Positions 24,501 through 24,619 of a DNA stretch of 24,619 nucleotides are shown here, one piece after another. The stretch's first letter is position 1; each line of letters begins with the position of its first letter. Below the pieces are notes generated by a model. It was not told the DNA's origin. It saw nothing but the letters and a program-made list of their open reading frames with translations, and made no database searches. Origin of the DNA: JADLEX01 sp964586775 (GTDB lineage Bacteria > Lernaellota > Lernaellaia > JACKCT01); NCBI GenBank assembly GCA_964586775.1, contig CAZPJD010000018.1:1-24619 (forward strand), given 5' to 3'. A program made the translations under genes and the position numbers.

Positions 24501-24619
24501 GCCCGGCGGTGCTGGCGACGTACCTGGACAGCCGCGGCCACCCCACGAAGGTGCTCGACTACAACGCGCGCTGGTACAACGAGGCGCCCGAGAACCAGAA
24601 GCTGCTGTGGCACGTCGAG
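21548..24619 (+). CDS. Tandem cobalamin-binding/radical-SAM multi-module protein, first 1024 residues (3' end beyond window)
   Basis: The frame is open without a stop from the ATG at 21548 to the window edge. Module 1 (about 5-480): B12-binding-like Rossmann domain opening DILLAMCPPYGPEMPPLSL, with the segment VIIGGMGVYS, then a radical-SAM barrel with C226-KSH-C230-LF-C233 and GFPGET at 371-376. Module 2 (about 482-965): opening DVVLAIAPPADTRWPPYEI, a more diverged B12-like domain, then C705-VHR-C709-VF-C712 and GFPGET at 847-852. At about 966 a third opening appears, IECVIVNMPPWGFTNPPVG. Both complete barrels keep the CxxxCxxC that binds the 4Fe-4S cluster and SAM. Known B12-radical-SAM enzymes of this type (methylases, cyclases) usually have one such module of 450-650 residues. 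The ribosome-binding site is weak (GGCGAG). No substrate is predictable; the divergent neighbours are glycosyltransferases. Confidence 0.9.
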   Translation, partial: MSTRTDILLAMCPPYGPEMPPLSLASLVESARANGFSACVLDLNIDVFRAAPDPGEWEMDHKEQWVWPTKFPDLWKRHAAALEAGIAKLIDADARVYGFSCHSDNRLTTQEVIRALRRARPDAIVIIGGMGVYSDTSRRSFQSGLVDAFVIGPEGEATLVEFARAVRDGRAFDDVPGLVLWRDGALRETAARDVADLAEFPFPTFSDFELPAYTTPNLPIVTSRGCKSHCLFCNDRVLMGKFRGRSAESVFDEIRHHVEVLGVRDFSFNDLQLNYNVTEIDRLCTLVNEHFGPASGAIRWNANIIVSDAFLPSILQNMRAAGCHTLTLGLESGSALMVKRMAKGFKLDTARRLMRDIKDAGITLWINLVVGFPGETDETVHESIAFVEEHVGVIDEVCVCNTCNLLEYSTLHDHRDRFGIAPAKDPQWDEVSWRTLDGANTFEQRMVWLGWMVEMLRAREVPIRQTNYHFEGEDRLHAARKVDVVLAIAPPADTRWPPYEIVSSSAFLRDRAGIEATCVDLNIEAYHAASDEHRAWWQPGVRETWADPERLGEIMPALGLNAETMADRLLAPGTGIVALYVHRANAMVTRVILEALKRKSPDVRVALFGPTTSIAAERDLFPDALCEFMVVGEVEASLADLVARLLHGADLATIRGVRFARPGGERHFMPREPIKPLADLPAPDYRELRPEMYGPMLGVRMSRGCVHRCVFCAEQPTEGPARRRAPARVFAEIENAFREHGVREFEFTDLILNNGDPKPIVELCDLLIAAKLPVTFGASFAPDERATRELFDKMKAAGFRRVRFGVENFADHVLRLMNKTYTAQIALKNLRDAHEAALETHVSVMIGFPGETYEDFYTNLAWMRKIEPWCDYVDTVTACEVLPHAKLERAPAKYQVLLPPKDHARSWSYMGYNNENYRETRLKEMAVWIGGLRFQFNYDWFVSPGSKFRRDEGRIRERIAKRIGRDIECVIVNMPPWGFTNPPVGPAVLATYLDSRGHPTKVLDYNARWYNEAPENQKLLWHVE
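21560..24619 (+). repeat. About 480-residue module repeated in tandem in the radical-SAM gene
   Basis: Homologous landmarks recur at regular spacing. The Pro-Pro of the first B12 loop is at 13-14, 490-491 and 975-976. The first cluster cysteine is at 226 and 705. The GFPGET motif is at 371 and 847. The period is thus 476-485 residues (about 1.44 kb). The copies are diverged in sequence, so the duplication is old or the modules have different ancestors in the same superfamily. Confidence 0.85.

Overview
The window is a GC-rich (roughly two-thirds G+C by eye), densely coding bacterial chromosome segment. It shows no tRNA, rRNA, CRISPR array, transposase or integrase. A eukaryote-type Ser/Thr kinase fused to AAA and TPR domains, a GAF/PAS-rich sensor, zinc-ribbon and beta-propeller proteins and an Asp-rich secreted lipoprotein suggest a complex Gram-negative of deltaproteobacterial grade (Myxococcota, Desulfobacterota or a related candidate phylum). 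This placement is inferred from gene style only.

Layout: (1) 1-2000, minus: a small heat-shock protein followed by the ATP-dependent protease Lon (cut by the window edge), a proteostasis operon. (2) 2208-5388, plus: a zinc-ribbon/TM/TolB-propeller protein and an apparently active rhomboid protease with a TPR tail. A small unknown membrane protein follows at 5545-6186. (3) 6198-8320, minus: a TrkH/KtrB-type K+ channel subunit and its TrkA/KtrA-type RCK regulator. (4) 8704-10626, plus: an Asp-rich lipoprotein with four chitobiase-C-terminal-like repeats and a jelly-roll-like C-terminus, ending in a strong hairpin. (5) 10714-11499, plus: a MOSC/mARC-YcbX-type molybdenum protein. (6) 11602-18465, plus: a 1564-residue Ser/Thr kinase - degenerate cyclase-like - AAA ATPase - TPR protein, followed 30 nt later by a GAF-PAS-GAF-GAF protein with no output domain. 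(7) 18521-21323, minus: a membrane GT-C glycosyltransferase and a GT2-methyltransferase fusion. A 55-nt convergent gap holding two back-to-back hairpins separates regions 6 and 7. (8) 21548 to the window end, plus: an uninterrupted reading frame of at least 1024 codons with two complete cobalamin-binding/radical-SAM modules in tandem and the start of a third.

The genes form functional pairs: Hsp20 with Lon, propeller protein with rhomboid, TrkH with TrkA, kinase/ATPase with GAF sensor, and polyprenyl-phosphate sugar synthase-like GT2 with GT-C transferase. The two most unusual elements are the tandem B12/radical-SAM protein and the split kinase/GAF signalling pair.
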